A DNA stretch of 64,000 nt from Silanimonas sp021297925 (GCA_027532825.1 JAPZTL010000018.1:54121-118120), one strand, 5' to 3'; positions 41,160-49,782 are shown, numbered from the stretch's first letter. Numbers and translations: made by a program. The notes: a model not told the origin generated them from the letters alone.

Positions 41160-41200
41160 AGCCTAGGCCTCCGGCGTCGGGCGCTCTTGCGCTGGATCAA
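41160..41200 (-). promoter_or_regulatory. Putative FNR-controlled promoter of ccoH
   Basis: TTGCG-CTGG-ATCAA at 41187-41200 has one perfect and one imperfect FNR half-site. Its centre is 40.5 bp from the A of the ccoH start, and TAGGCT (41165-41160) fits as the -10. Weak matches alone, but the geometry agrees with a class II site. Confidence 0.4.
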
Positions 41201-41265
41201 TCGAAGGACCTGTCTCGGCATGTCAAAAGCGGCACTCCGTCGCTGACCGCCAGCCCGGCCGGGGA

Positions 41266-41271
41266 TACAGT
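41266..41271 (+). promoter_or_regulatory. Putative -10 next to the HD-GYP start
   Basis: TACAGT ends six bases before the ATG at 41278, so transcription would begin at the start codon. No ribosome site is visible upstream, consistent with a leaderless transcript. Confidence 0.5.
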
Positions 41272-41277
41272 GGCTGA

Positions 41278-42513
41278 ATGCTGAAGCCCGTTCCCATCGG
41301 ACGCGTCAAGCCGGGTATGTGGTTCCACCGCCTCGGCGGGTCGGGCTGTCACCACGCGTTCGTGAAGCGCGGCTTCCGGCTCGAAGCCCGCGACATCGAG
41401 GTGTTGGCCTCGGGCGGCATCGACGAGTTGATCATCGACACGGAACTCGGGTTCGACGTCGAGGACGCGGTCGAGCCGGAACCCGAGCCACCATCCACGG
41501 CCGGCGTTTCCGGCATGGCGGCCGCGCCGGGGCCCACGATCCCGCCGCCTCCGGCCGCGCCGCTCGTCCCTCGCGAGGCCATGAACGAGGAGATCCACAA
41601 GGCCCGTCAGCTCTACCGGGAGGGCAAGGAGAAGGTGATCTCGCTGTTCAGCGACGCACGCCTCGGCAGGGCCATCGAGCCCGAGGCGGTCATGCCCCTG
41701 GTCGAGCAGATCAGCGAGTCGGTCAGCCGCCATCCGGACGCGCTGGTCAGCGTGGTGCGGCTGAAGTCGCACGACGAGTACACCTACATGCACTCGGTCG
41801 CGGTCTGTGCGCTCATGGTGTCGCTGGCGCGCCGCCTCGGCCTGCCCGAGGACCGGGTCCGCGATGCGGGCGCCGCGGGGATGCTGCACGACCTCGGCAA
41901 GGCGGCGATGCCCTTGGAGGTGCTGAACAAGCCGGGGGCGCTGACCGACGACGAGTTCCGCGTGATGAAGGCCCACCCGACCCGGGGTTGGGAGATGCTG
42001 AAGACGGGGGGCGAGACGCCCGAGTCGGTCCTCGACGTCGTGCTGCACCACCACGAGAAGTTCGACGGCACGGGCTATCCGCACGGCCTCGGCGGCGACG
42101 GCATCTCGCTGATGGCGCGCATGGGCGCAGTCTGCGACGTCTATGACGCGATCACCTCGAACCGTCCGTACAAGAAGGCGTGGGGCCCGGCGGAGTCCCT
42201 CCAGCGCATGTTCACGTGGAAGGGCCACTTCGACGACGTGGTGCTGAAGTCCTTCATCCGCAGCGTCGGGATCTATCCCGTGGGCGCGCTCGTGCGACTC
42301 GAATCCGACCGCCTGGCCGTGGTGATCGAGCAGACCGAGGGGGCGCTGCTGACGCCTCGCGTCCGGGTGTTCTTCAACGCCCGCAAGCGACTGCCGGTGT
42401 TCATCAAGGATCTCGACCTCGCGGCTCCGGACTGCGGCGATCGCATCGTGGGGCTCGAGTCGCCCGACAAATGGAACTTCGCCCAGCTCGATCGGCTCTG
42501 GACCAAAGCCTAG
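41278..42513 (+). CDS. HD-GYP domain cyclic di-GMP phosphodiesterase
   Basis: A 411-residue protein: a DUF3391-type N-terminal domain (PIGRVKPGMWFHRLGGSG), a Pro-rich linker near residue 85-100, then an HD-GYP domain with HSVAVCALM, HDLGK (H204-D205) and the GYP at residues 266-268 (DGTGYPHG). These residues are those of active c-di-GMP phosphodiesterases of the RpfG class. It is cytoplasmic and lies on the opposite strand between ccoG and ccoH, so it may link c-di-GMP with respiration. It may be translated from a leaderless mRNA. Confidence 0.92.
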   Translation: MLKPVPIGRVKPGMWFHRLGGSGCHHAFVKRGFRLEARDIEVLASGGIDELIIDTELGFDVEDAVEPEPEPPSTAGVSGMAAAPGPTIPPPPAAPLVPREAMNEEIHKARQLYREGKEKVISLFSDARLGRAIEPEAVMPLVEQISESVSRHPDALVSVVRLKSHDEYTYMHSVAVCALMVSLARRLGLPEDRVRDAGAAGMLHDLGKAAMPLEVLNKPGALTDDEFRVMKAHPTRGWEMLKTGGETPESVLDVVLHHHEKFDGTGYPHGLGGDGISLMARMGAVCDVYDAITSNRPYKKAWGPAESLQRMFTWKGHFDDVVLKSFIRSVGIYPVGALVRLESDRLAVVIEQTEGALLTPRVRVFFNARKRLPVFIKDLDLAAPDCGDRIVGLESPDKWNFAQLDRLWTKA

Positions 42514-42525
42514 CTCGCGGCCGTC

Positions 42526-44076
42526 TCAGAACGGCCCGAAGAACCGGGTTTCTTCCTCGACGCGCAGCACGCCGTCGTCGCTCTCCACCACGATCGAGAC
42601 GTCGCGGCGCCCCTTCACCGAGCCGGCGGGGGCCCGCAGCGACAGTCCCACGCTGCGCACCTCGCCGGGGCCCAGCGTCAGCAGCCCCGGGTCATCGGCC
42701 ACGGCGACCCCGTCGGGGGCCTCGTCCAGCCGGATCCGCAGGCGCGCCGGGGCTTCGGACTTGTTGATCAGCCGGAGCGTGTAGCCGTTCTCGATCGCGC
42801 CGTCCGCCGCCGTGCGGTACAGGGCATTGCGATCGCGAAGCACGTCCACGATCAGCGGGCTGCGCGTCAGGATGCCGACCGCGATGGCGAAGGCGATCGC
42901 GCCGAGCAGGGTCGCGTAGACCAGCACGCGGGCGCGGAGGACCTTGGTCGGCCGTCCGTCGACGGCGTTCTGGCTGGTGTAGCGGACCAGGCCCGACGGG
43001 TAGCCGATCTTGCCCATCACCTCGTCGCAGGCGTCGATGCAGGCGCCGCACGCGATGCATTCGTACTGCAGTCCGTTCCGGATATCGATGCCGGTGGGGC
43101 AGACCTGCACGCACATCGTGCAGTCGATGCAGTCGCCCAGTGCCTCGCCGACGGGCTTCTCGCGTTCGTCCACGCGGATCGCCGCGTCGACGACCGAGGT
43201 CGTGCCCCGGGTGCCGGCCGCGAGATCAGCAGCGCTCCGGTGGCGGGCGAACCACGCCACCCAGCCGTCGGCGTCGTCCTTGGCGATCAGGCCGCGGGCG
43301 CGTTCCAGAACGCTGGCGAGGCTGCCCTTCCGTCGCGGCCCGCGCGGTTCGCCGCGTCGCTCGTCATAGGAGATGATCAGGGTGTTGCGGTCGAACATCG
43401 CGCTCTGGAAGCGCGCATACGGGCACATGTACTTGCAGACCTGTTCGCGCAGGAACCCGGCGTTGCCCCAGGTGGCGACCGCGTAGAACAGCGTCCAGAA
43501 GGTCTCGTAGCCGCCCCACTCGAAGGGCACGAGGCGCGCGCCGAGTTCCCTGATCGGCGTGAAGTAGCCGACGAAGGTGAAGCCGGTCCACAGCGCGAAC
43601 GCGGCCCAGAGCAGGTGCTTCGACCCCTTCCGGAGCAGTTTCCCGCCGGTCCACGGGCCGGCATCGAGCTTCATCCGCTTCGCCCGGTCGCCCTCGGTCC
43701 AGCGCTCCATCCACAGGAACACCTCGGTCCAGACCGTCTGCGGGCAGGCGTAGCCGCACCAGAGGCGCCCCGCGAGCGCGGTAAAGAAGAACAGCGACAG
43801 CCCGGCCATCACCAGCAGCAGGGCGAGGAAGATGAAGTCCTGCGGCCAGAACACCAGGCCGAAGACGTGGAACTTGCGGGCCGGCAGGTCCCATAGCACC
43901 GCCTGCTGGCCGCCGATGTCGATCCACGCCACGCCGTAGTAGAGGCCGAGCAGCACCACCACGGCGAGATGGCGAAAGCGCTGGAACCGGCCCGACACCT
44001 CGCGCGGGTAGACCTTCGCCTCGGACACGTACATCGCGCCGTCGTCGACGACCTTCAGTGGCAGGGGCTTGCCCAA
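42526..44076 (-). CDS. ccoG: cbb3 oxidase accessory protein CcoG (RdxA/FixG)
   Basis: A 516-residue membrane iron-sulfur protein with about five helices, followed by two [4Fe-4S] ferredoxin motifs CIDCTMCVQVCP and CIACGACIDACD and a C-terminal Ig-like domain from about residue 415. CcoG is linked to copper reduction during cbb3 assembly in other bacteria. It lies 3 bp downstream of a small orphan gene and is the last gene of the ccoNOQP group. All ligands are intact. Confidence 0.93.
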   Translation of the reverse strand: MGKPLPLKVVDDGAMYVSEAKVYPREVSGRFQRFRHLAVVVLLGLYYGVAWIDIGGQQAVLWDLPARKFHVFGLVFWPQDFIFLALLLVMAGLSLFFFTALAGRLWCGYACPQTVWTEVFLWMERWTEGDRAKRMKLDAGPWTGGKLLRKGSKHLLWAAFALWTGFTFVGYFTPIRELGARLVPFEWGGYETFWTLFYAVATWGNAGFLREQVCKYMCPYARFQSAMFDRNTLIISYDERRGEPRGPRRKGSLASVLERARGLIAKDDADGWVAWFARHRSAADLAAGTRGTTSVVDAAIRVDEREKPVGEALGDCIDCTMCVQVCPTGIDIRNGLQYECIACGACIDACDEVMGKIGYPSGLVRYTSQNAVDGRPTKVLRARVLVYATLLGAIAFAIAVGILTRSPLIVDVLRDRNALYRTAADGAIENGYTLRLINKSEAPARLRIRLDEAPDGVAVADDPGLLTLGPGEVRSVGLSLRAPAGSVKGRRDVSIVVESDDGVLRVEEETRFFGPF

Positions 44077-44079
44077 GGC

Positions 44080-44370
44080 TCAGTCCTTCAGCGGCACGTT
44101 GAAGCGGCTGGCCGGCCGCAGCAGGATCCACGTGAACAGGCTGGACGACGCCGTCGCCGCCCAGAACATGAAGAAGCAGATCGTGTAGCCGACGCCCCGG
44201 CCGATCTCCGCGTCGAGGTCCGGGAACGTGATGTCGCGCAGGTCCAGCGGGTCGACGAAGGCGAAGAACACCATCGTCATCACCCCGGCGGCGAAGAACG
44301 ACGGCCAGAGGATCGCCCCGAGCCGCTGGGTCCAGTTCCTCGGCGGATGATCGATGCGCGGCTCGTCCAC
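44080..44370 (-). CDS. Orphan two-helix membrane protein in the cco cluster
   Basis: A 96-residue protein that I cannot name. It has two hydrophobic helices, about residues 20-39 and 63-87, with a polar acidic loop (DPLDLRDITFPDLDAEIGR) between and charged ends. It lies between ccoP and ccoG with gaps of 12 and 3 bp and is thus cotranscribed with the oxidase. Possible roles are subunit or assembly factor. The first helix (FAFVDPLDL) and length do not fit CcoQ, which has its own gene. Confidence 0.72.
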   Translation of the reverse strand: MDEPRIDHPPRNWTQRLGAILWPSFFAAGVMTMVFFAFVDPLDLRDITFPDLDAEIGRGVGYTICFFMFWAATASSSLFTWILLRPASRFNVPLKD

Positions 44371-44382
44371 GTCCCGCTCTCC

Positions 44383-45279
44383 TCAGTCGGCCGGGCCGAG
44401 CGAGTAGACGTAGGCTGCGACGAGGCGGGTGCGATCGGGGCCGAGGATCGGACCGAAAGCCGGCATCTGGCCGTGGCGGCCGCCGAGGATGCCCGCCCGG
44501 ATGGTCGCGAGGTCGTTGCCGTAGAGCCAGTCGTCGTCGGTCAGGTTCGGTGCGCCCAGCAGCGGATTGCCCGTACCGGTGATCGTGTGGCACGCGGCGC
44601 ACACGACGTCGAACTTGGCCTTGCCCACCGCGGCGAGGCCGCTGTCCACGGGCAGCCCGCCCAGTTTCTGCACGTAGGTCGCGACCGCCGTGATCGTCGT
44701 ATCGTCCCCGACCGCCGGCGCTAGCGCGGGCATGCCCGCGATGCGACCGTCCCGGATGGTGGCGAGGATGGTGTCGGCGTCGCCACCCCACTGCCAGTGC
44801 CCGTCGGTGAGGTTGGGGAAGCCGCGGGCGCCGCGGGCGTCCGAGCCATGGCACTGCGCGCAGTGGTTCGCGAACAGGTTCCGCCCCGCCGCAAGGGCCT
44901 CCGGTGCCGCCGCGACCTCGGCGAGGGGCTTGTCGGCGAAGTGCGAGTAGCGCTCGGCGAAGGCCCGGTCGGCGGCGGCCTTCTCGGCGTCGTGCTGGGC
45001 GACCTGGCTCCAGCCGAGGTGGCCCTCCACGTTGCCGAAGCCCGGATACAGCACGAAGTAGCCGATCGTGAAGGCGATGGTCAGGTAGAAGAGGTTGATC
45101 CACCACCGCGGCAGCGGCTTGTTGTACTCCGTGATGTCGCCGTCCCAGACGTGCCCGGTGGTCTCGCCGGTCGGCAGGCCGCCGCCGCGCTTGCGCGAGG
45201 TGTACCACAGCAGCCAGACGCAACCGGCCAGGTTGAGGACGATCAGGGCGATCAGGAACCAGGACCAGGATGCGCTCAC
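44383..45279 (-). CDS. ccoP: cbb3 cytochrome c oxidase subunit III CcoP (diheme)
   Basis: A 298-residue diheme c-type cytochrome. Two transmembrane helices at the N terminus (about 6-27 and 60-79) are followed by heme motifs CAQCH (C140-H144) and CAACH (C227-H231). It conducts electrons from cytochrome c to CcoO/CcoN. A GTG start at 45279 overlaps the ccoQ stop by four bases. The sequence DGDITEYNKPLPRWW is the CcoP signature. Confidence 0.95.
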   Translation of the reverse strand: MSASWSWFLIALIVLNLAGCVWLLWYTSRKRGGGLPTGETTGHVWDGDITEYNKPLPRWWINLFYLTIAFTIGYFVLYPGFGNVEGHLGWSQVAQHDAEKAAADRAFAERYSHFADKPLAEVAAAPEALAAGRNLFANHCAQCHGSDARGARGFPNLTDGHWQWGGDADTILATIRDGRIAGMPALAPAVGDDTTITAVATYVQKLGGLPVDSGLAAVGKAKFDVVCAACHTITGTGNPLLGAPNLTDDDWLYGNDLATIRAGILGGRHGQMPAFGPILGPDRTRLVAAYVYSLGPAD

Positions 45280-45419
45280 GGCCGCTCCTCCGGGGGGGTG
45301 TCTTCAAGGGGCGACCGCGCGATGCGGTCGAAATCGGCCGCTCGGCGCGTGCCGAACAGCCAGTACGTGCCGCCGAGGAAGGCGAGCAGCAGGATCGCGG
45401 TGACGATGCCGGAGACCAT
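45276..45419 (-). CDS. ccoQ: cbb3 oxidase small subunit CcoQ
   Basis: A 47-residue protein with one helix (about residues 4-23) and a polar tail rich in Asp, Arg and Pro. Position between ccoO and ccoP and the pattern GGTYWLFG then RAADFDRIA match CcoQ (FixQ). It helps keep CcoP bound in other species. It is 3 bp from ccoO. Too short for most gene callers. Confidence 0.85.
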   Translation of the reverse strand: MVSGIVTAILLLAFLGGTYWLFGTRRAADFDRIARSPLEDTPPEERP

Positions 45420-45422
45420 GGT

Positions 45423-46028
45423 TCACCCCTTCGGCGCGTTCTTGCCGAGGCCCTGCAGGTAGGCCACCACGGCATCGAGTTCGGATTTGCCCTCGACCGC
45501 GGCGGCCGCGCCGTCGATCTCGGCTTGCGAGTAGGGATGGCCGAGCGTGCGCAGGGCCTCCATGTTCGAGCGCACCGTCGGTCCGTCGACCGCCGATTCC
45601 GCCAGCCATGGGTAGGCGGGCATGTTCGATTCCGGCACCACGGCCCGCGGGTCGATCAGGTGAACCCGATGCCAGTCGTCCGAGTAGCGGCCACCGACGC
45701 GCGCGAGGTCCGGGCCGGTGCGCTTGCTGCCCCACTGGAAGGGGCGGTCGTAGACCGACTCGCCGGCCAGCGAGTAGTGGCCGTAGCGCTCGGTCTCGAA
45801 GCGCAGGGTGCGGACCATCTGCGAGTGGCAGTTGTAGCAGCCCTCGCGGATGTAGACGTCGCGTCCTGCCAGTTCCAGCGCGGGATAGGGCTTCACGCCG
45901 GGGAGCGGCTGCACCGCCTCGGCCTGGTGCATCAGCGGGACGATCTCAGCGATGCCGCCGAAGCTGATCGCCACCGCGACCAGCACGCCCATCAGCGCGA
46001 TGTTCTTCTCGATCTTTTCGTGGCTCAT
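45423..46028 (-). CDS. ccoO: cbb3 cytochrome c oxidase subunit II CcoO (monoheme)
   Basis: A 201-residue membrane-bound cytochrome c. One N-terminal helix (about 10-29) anchors the protein; the heme motif is CYNCH (C64-H68), and the axial methionine is probably in SNMPAYPWL. It accepts electrons from CcoP and passes them to CcoN. It lies 10 bp after ccoN. Length and motifs are normal for the family. Confidence 0.95.
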   Translation of the reverse strand: MSHEKIEKNIALMGVLVAVAISFGGIAEIVPLMHQAEAVQPLPGVKPYPALELAGRDVYIREGCYNCHSQMVRTLRFETERYGHYSLAGESVYDRPFQWGSKRTGPDLARVGGRYSDDWHRVHLIDPRAVVPESNMPAYPWLAESAVDGPTVRSNMEALRTLGHPYSQAEIDGAAAAVEGKSELDAVVAYLQGLGKNAPKG

Positions 46029-46038
46029 GGACGACTCC

Positions 46039-47493
46039 TCAGGCGTGCGCCGGTGCCAGCACCGGCGCCTCGACGACGCCGCGCGATTCGCGCACGGTGC
46101 GGACGACGTTGACGATCATCACCACCATGCCGACGAGGACGAGCACCCCGCCCAGCAAGCGGATCAGGTAGTACGGGTAGGTGAACTTGACGATCTCGAT
46201 CCAGGCGTAGGTCAGCGTGCCGTCCGGGTTCGTGGCGCGGCTCATCAGGCCCTGGCCGATGCCCGAGATCCACATCGACACCGCGTACAGCAGCACGCCG
46301 ATGGTGTGCATCCAGAAATGCGTGTCGACGAGCCGCAGCGAGGCCATCTCGGTCCGGCCGAGGCACTTCGGGATCAGCATGTAGATCGCGCCGATGGAGA
46401 TCATCGCGACCCAGCCCAGCGCGCCGGAGTGCACGTGGCCGATGGTCCAGTCGCTGTAGTGCGAGAGGGCGTTCACCGACTTGATGGACATCATCGGGCC
46501 CTCGAAGGTGCTCATCATGTAGAACGACAGCGACACGATGAGGAACTTCAGGATCGGGTCGGTGCGCAGCAGGTGCCACACGCCTGAGAGGGTCATGATG
46601 CCGTTGATGGCGCCGCCCCAGCTCGGGGCCAGCAGCACCAGCGAGAACACCATGCCGAGGCTCTGCGCCCAGTCCGGGATCGCCGTGTACTGCAGGTGGT
46701 GCGGGCCTGCCCACATGTAGATCGCGATCAGCGCCCAGAAGTGGACGATCGACAGGCGGTAGCTGTAGATCGGGCGGCCGGCGCGCTTCGGGACGAAGTA
46801 GTACATGATCCCGAGGAAGCCGGCGGTCAGGAAGAAGCCGACCGCGTTGTGGCCGTACCACCACTGCACCATCGCGTCGACGGCGCCGGAGTAGATCGGG
46901 TAGCTGTGCAGCGCCGAGGTGGGCAACGCCAGCGAATTGACGATGTGCAGCACCGCGACCGCGATGATGAACGCGCCGAAGAACCAGTTCGCGACGTAGA
47001 TGTGCGCGACCCGGCGCTTCGCGATCGTGCCGAAGAACAGCACCGCGTACGCCACCCACACCACCGCGATGGCGATGTCGATCGGCCAGACCAGTTCGGC
47101 GTACTCCTTCCCTTGGGTCAGCCCCAAGGGGAGTGTCACCGCGGCGGCGATGATGACCGCCTGCCAACCCCAGAACACGAAGCTCGCGAGCTTGTCGGAC
47201 ACCAGCCGCACGTGGCTGGTGCGCTGGACCACGTAGAGCGACGTGGCGAACAGCGCGCAGCCGCCGAAGGCGAAGATCACCGCGTTGGTGTGCAGCGGCC
47301 GGAGGCGGCCGAAGCTCAGCCAGGGCACGTCGAAGTTCAGCGCCGGCCAGTACAGCTGGGCGGCAAGGAGCACCCCGACCAGCATGCCGACGAAGCCCCA
47401 GACAACGGTCATCAGGCTGAACTGCAGAACGACGCGGTCGTTGTAGGTGTCGGGCCGTTCGGCCGGCGTGGCGGGAAGATCGATGGGGCTCAT
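46039..47493 (-). CDS. ccoN: cbb3 cytochrome c oxidase subunit I CcoN
   Basis: A 484-residue catalytic subunit with 12 helices that hold the low-spin heme, heme b3 and CuB. Conserved histidines appear in LHTNAVIF, the WWYGHNAVGFF region (CuB ligand), MWAGPHHLQYT (two CuB ligands) and DWTIGHVHSGALGW (heme ligands). This high-affinity terminal oxidase serves microaerobic respiration. ATG at 47493 is the conserved start; the open frame extends beyond it into the regulatory region. Confidence 0.95.
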   Translation of the reverse strand: MSPIDLPATPAERPDTYNDRVVLQFSLMTVVWGFVGMLVGVLLAAQLYWPALNFDVPWLSFGRLRPLHTNAVIFAFGGCALFATSLYVVQRTSHVRLVSDKLASFVFWGWQAVIIAAAVTLPLGLTQGKEYAELVWPIDIAIAVVWVAYAVLFFGTIAKRRVAHIYVANWFFGAFIIAVAVLHIVNSLALPTSALHSYPIYSGAVDAMVQWWYGHNAVGFFLTAGFLGIMYYFVPKRAGRPIYSYRLSIVHFWALIAIYMWAGPHHLQYTAIPDWAQSLGMVFSLVLLAPSWGGAINGIMTLSGVWHLLRTDPILKFLIVSLSFYMMSTFEGPMMSIKSVNALSHYSDWTIGHVHSGALGWVAMISIGAIYMLIPKCLGRTEMASLRLVDTHFWMHTIGVLLYAVSMWISGIGQGLMSRATNPDGTLTYAWIEIVKFTYPYYLIRLLGGVLVLVGMVVMIVNVVRTVRESRGVVEAPVLAPAHA

Positions 47494-47522
47494 GGGGCCG
47501 GCTCGTCGTGGGACTCGCAGCG

Positions 47523-47586
47523 AGTGTGAGGGCCGCATGAAGCGCGACCGTTGACCCCCGTCAACGCACGGCTTGACCTCGATCAA
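47523..47586 (-). promoter_or_regulatory. FNR-dependent promoter of ccoNOQPG with two FNR boxes
   Basis: TTGAC-CCCC-GTCAA at 47551-47564 and TTGAC-CTCG-ATCAA at 47573-47586 both resemble the FNR site TTGAT-N4-ATCAA; their centres are 22 bp apart (two helix turns). CACACT at 47528-47523 (minus strand) fits as the -10, with transcription near 47516: the nearer box is then centred exactly at -41.5, the class II activator position. Confidence 0.72.
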
Positions 47587-47927
47587 TCCGCGCAAGTCGG
47601 CTCGATTCGGCGCGTGAAGGCGGCAATTGTAAAAACACAATAAAAATCAGGGCCCTTGTGCCGTGCGGGATTCGTGTTTCGTTTCGCAACAGTTGCTTGA
47701 TGCAACAAATTCGTCGCATTTCTCTCAGTCCGCGGCCGGTGCATGACGCGCTTGGCCGCCCCCGTTCCGGACCCTTGCGCGATGCCGTGATGCCGACTTC
47801 CCAGGGGAGGGTCGGCGCCCGTCGCGTGGGTCCGGCGGCGGGGCGGAACGCCCTCCATGCCAAGGACGCCGCGGGTTCGGCCCGCCCAACCACCGTCCAA
47901 CCGACCATCGACCAGGGGATCCACCAC
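47587..47927. other. Gene-free stretch upstream of the S8 protease
   Basis: About 340 bases with no supported gene. Bases 47624-47650 are the most AT-rich in the area and may hold the protease promoter. At 47686-47706, GCAAC-A-GTTGC-TTGAT-GCAAC repeats one 5-mer in alternating orientation and may be an operator. In-frame codons run from 47658 to the protease but look non-coding. Confidence 0.45.
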
Positions 47928-49748
47928 GTGAACCGCAAGTCCTGCACCCCCCACGCGCTCGCCCTCGCGCTCGCCGCCGCCATCGTCCCGATGGCCGCCT
48001 CGGCCGCCGGCGACGCCCGCGTCATGAACACGGCCGCCGTCCAGGCGGGCGCCGAGTTCTCCGGCTTCATCGTCAAGTTCCGCGATGGCTCCGCCGAAGC
48101 CCGCAATCCGGCGTTGGTTGGCCGCCGCCTCCAGGCGGCGACCACGGGCCTGCAGTCGGCGGTGGCCCGCCTCGAGAAGTCCTCGGGCCCTGGCGTGCAG
48201 CGCGCCGCTCCGTCCCTCGGCCACTTCCGCCGCATGTCCCTGGGGGCGGACGTCGTCCGCCCGTCGCGCGCGCTGAGCCGTGCCGAGGCCTTGGCCGCGA
48301 TGGCCCAGCTGGCCGCCCTGCCAGGCGTCGAGTACGTCGAGCCCGACCTGATCATGCGTCCGGCGCTGACGCCGAACGACACCCGCTACAACGAGCAGTG
48401 GGGCTTCTTCGACGCCGACGCCGGCATCCGTGCCGACCAGGCTTGGGACGTGGCGACCGGCAGCGGCGTGATCGTTGCGGTCATCGACACCGGCCGGACC
48501 GCGCACAGCGACCTCGATGCGAACACGGTGCCGGGCTACGACTTCATCTCCAACACGACCACGGCGAACGACGGCAACGGCCGCGATTCCAATGACGCCG
48601 ACCCGGGCGACTGGACCACGGGCCAGTGCGGTGCGGCCAGCAACTCCAGCTGGCACGGCACCCACGTGGCCGGCACCATCGCGGCGGTGACCAACAACGC
48701 CAAGGGCGTCGCCGGCACCGCCTTTGGCGCCAAGGTCATGCACGTCCGTGCGCTGGGCACCTGCGGCGGCTCCACGTCCGATATCGCCGATGCGATCACC
48801 TGGTCCTCCGGTGGAACCGTCAGCGGCGTGCCGACGCTGTCCGCGTCGCAGGCGGCCAAGGTCATCAACCTGTCGCTCGGTGGCTCGGGTGCCTGCGGCA
48901 CCACCACCCAGAACGCCATCAACGGCGCCGTCGGGCGCGGCTCGACGCTCGTGATCGCCGCCGGCAACAGCAACACGAACGTCTCGAACGCCACCCCGGC
49001 GAACTGCGCGAATGTCGTCGCGGTCGCGTCGGTCACCAGCAGCTCGGCGCGATCCAGCTTCTCGAACTTCGGCACGCTGATCGACGTCTCGGCGCCGGGC
49101 TCGGCCATCCTCTCGACGCTGAACTCGGGCACGAGGGGTCCGGGCGCTGAGACCTATGCCAGCTACAGCGGCACCTCGATGGCCACCCCGCACGTTGCCG
49201 GCGTGGTCGCGCTGATGCAGAGCCGCCGCATCGCCCAGGGCCGCGCCCTGATGACGCCGGCGGAAGTGGAGTCGACCCTGAAGAGCACGGCCTACGCGCT
49301 CGCGGGTGCCTGCACCGGTGGCTGCGGCGCGGGCATCGTCAACGCCCGCGCGGCGGTCGACTCGGCCGGCGGTGGCGTGACCCCGCCGCCGCCGCCGCCG
49401 CCCTCGAGGCAGACCTACGCCAACGAGACCGACTTCGCCATCCGCGACAACACCACGATCAATTCGCCGATCTCGGTGTCCGGTCGCAGCGGCGCTGCCC
49501 CGGCGGACGCTTCGGTGACGGTGGACATCGCCCACACCTACCGCGGCGACCTGCTGGTGCAGCTGGTCGCGCCGGACGGCTCGCTCTACACGATCTCGAA
49601 CCGCGCCGGCGGCAGCGCCGACAACCTGATCGGGACGTTCACGATCAACGTGTCGTCCGAGCAGCTCAACGGCACGTGGAACCTGCGCGTCAATGACAAC
49701 GCGGCCGGCGACACCGGCACGCTGCGCCGCTGGACGATCAACTTCTGA
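47928..49748 (+). CDS. Secreted S8 serine protease with P domain
   Basis: A 606-residue subtilase. Signal peptide about 1-26 (ending ASAA), an inhibitor-like propeptide (about 45-145, GFIVKFRDG to GVEYVEPDLI), the catalytic domain with D187 (VIDTG), H243 (HGTHVAGT) and S417 (GTSMATPHVAGV), a Pro-rich hinge near 485, and a C-terminal proprotein-convertase P domain (about 492-606). The enzyme is probably secreted by the type II system and self-processed. Starts with GTG after AGGGGAT. Such proteases are common in predatory and degradative lysobacters. Confidence 0.93.
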   Translation: MNRKSCTPHALALALAAAIVPMAASAAGDARVMNTAAVQAGAEFSGFIVKFRDGSAEARNPALVGRRLQAATTGLQSAVARLEKSSGPGVQRAAPSLGHFRRMSLGADVVRPSRALSRAEALAAMAQLAALPGVEYVEPDLIMRPALTPNDTRYNEQWGFFDADAGIRADQAWDVATGSGVIVAVIDTGRTAHSDLDANTVPGYDFISNTTTANDGNGRDSNDADPGDWTTGQCGAASNSSWHGTHVAGTIAAVTNNAKGVAGTAFGAKVMHVRALGTCGGSTSDIADAITWSSGGTVSGVPTLSASQAAKVINLSLGGSGACGTTTQNAINGAVGRGSTLVIAAGNSNTNVSNATPANCANVVAVASVTSSSARSSFSNFGTLIDVSAPGSAILSTLNSGTRGPGAETYASYSGTSMATPHVAGVVALMQSRRIAQGRALMTPAEVESTLKSTAYALAGACTGGCGAGIVNARAAVDSAGGGVTPPPPPPPSRQTYANETDFAIRDNTTINSPISVSGRSGAAPADASVTVDIAHTYRGDLLVQLVAPDGSLYTISNRAGGSADNLIGTFTINVSSEQLNGTWNLRVNDNAAGDTGTLRRWTINF

Positions 49749-49757
49749 TCGTCCCCC

Positions 49758-49782
49758 GGGGCCGGGCTTCGGCCCGGTCCCC
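49758..49782 (+). repeat. TTCG-loop hairpin after the S8 protease
   Basis: CCGGGC/GCCCGG closes a TTCG loop, extended by a GGGG/CCCC stem with one bulged T. It is exceptionally stable in RNA. It precedes the tandem terminator at 49805. Confidence 0.65.
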
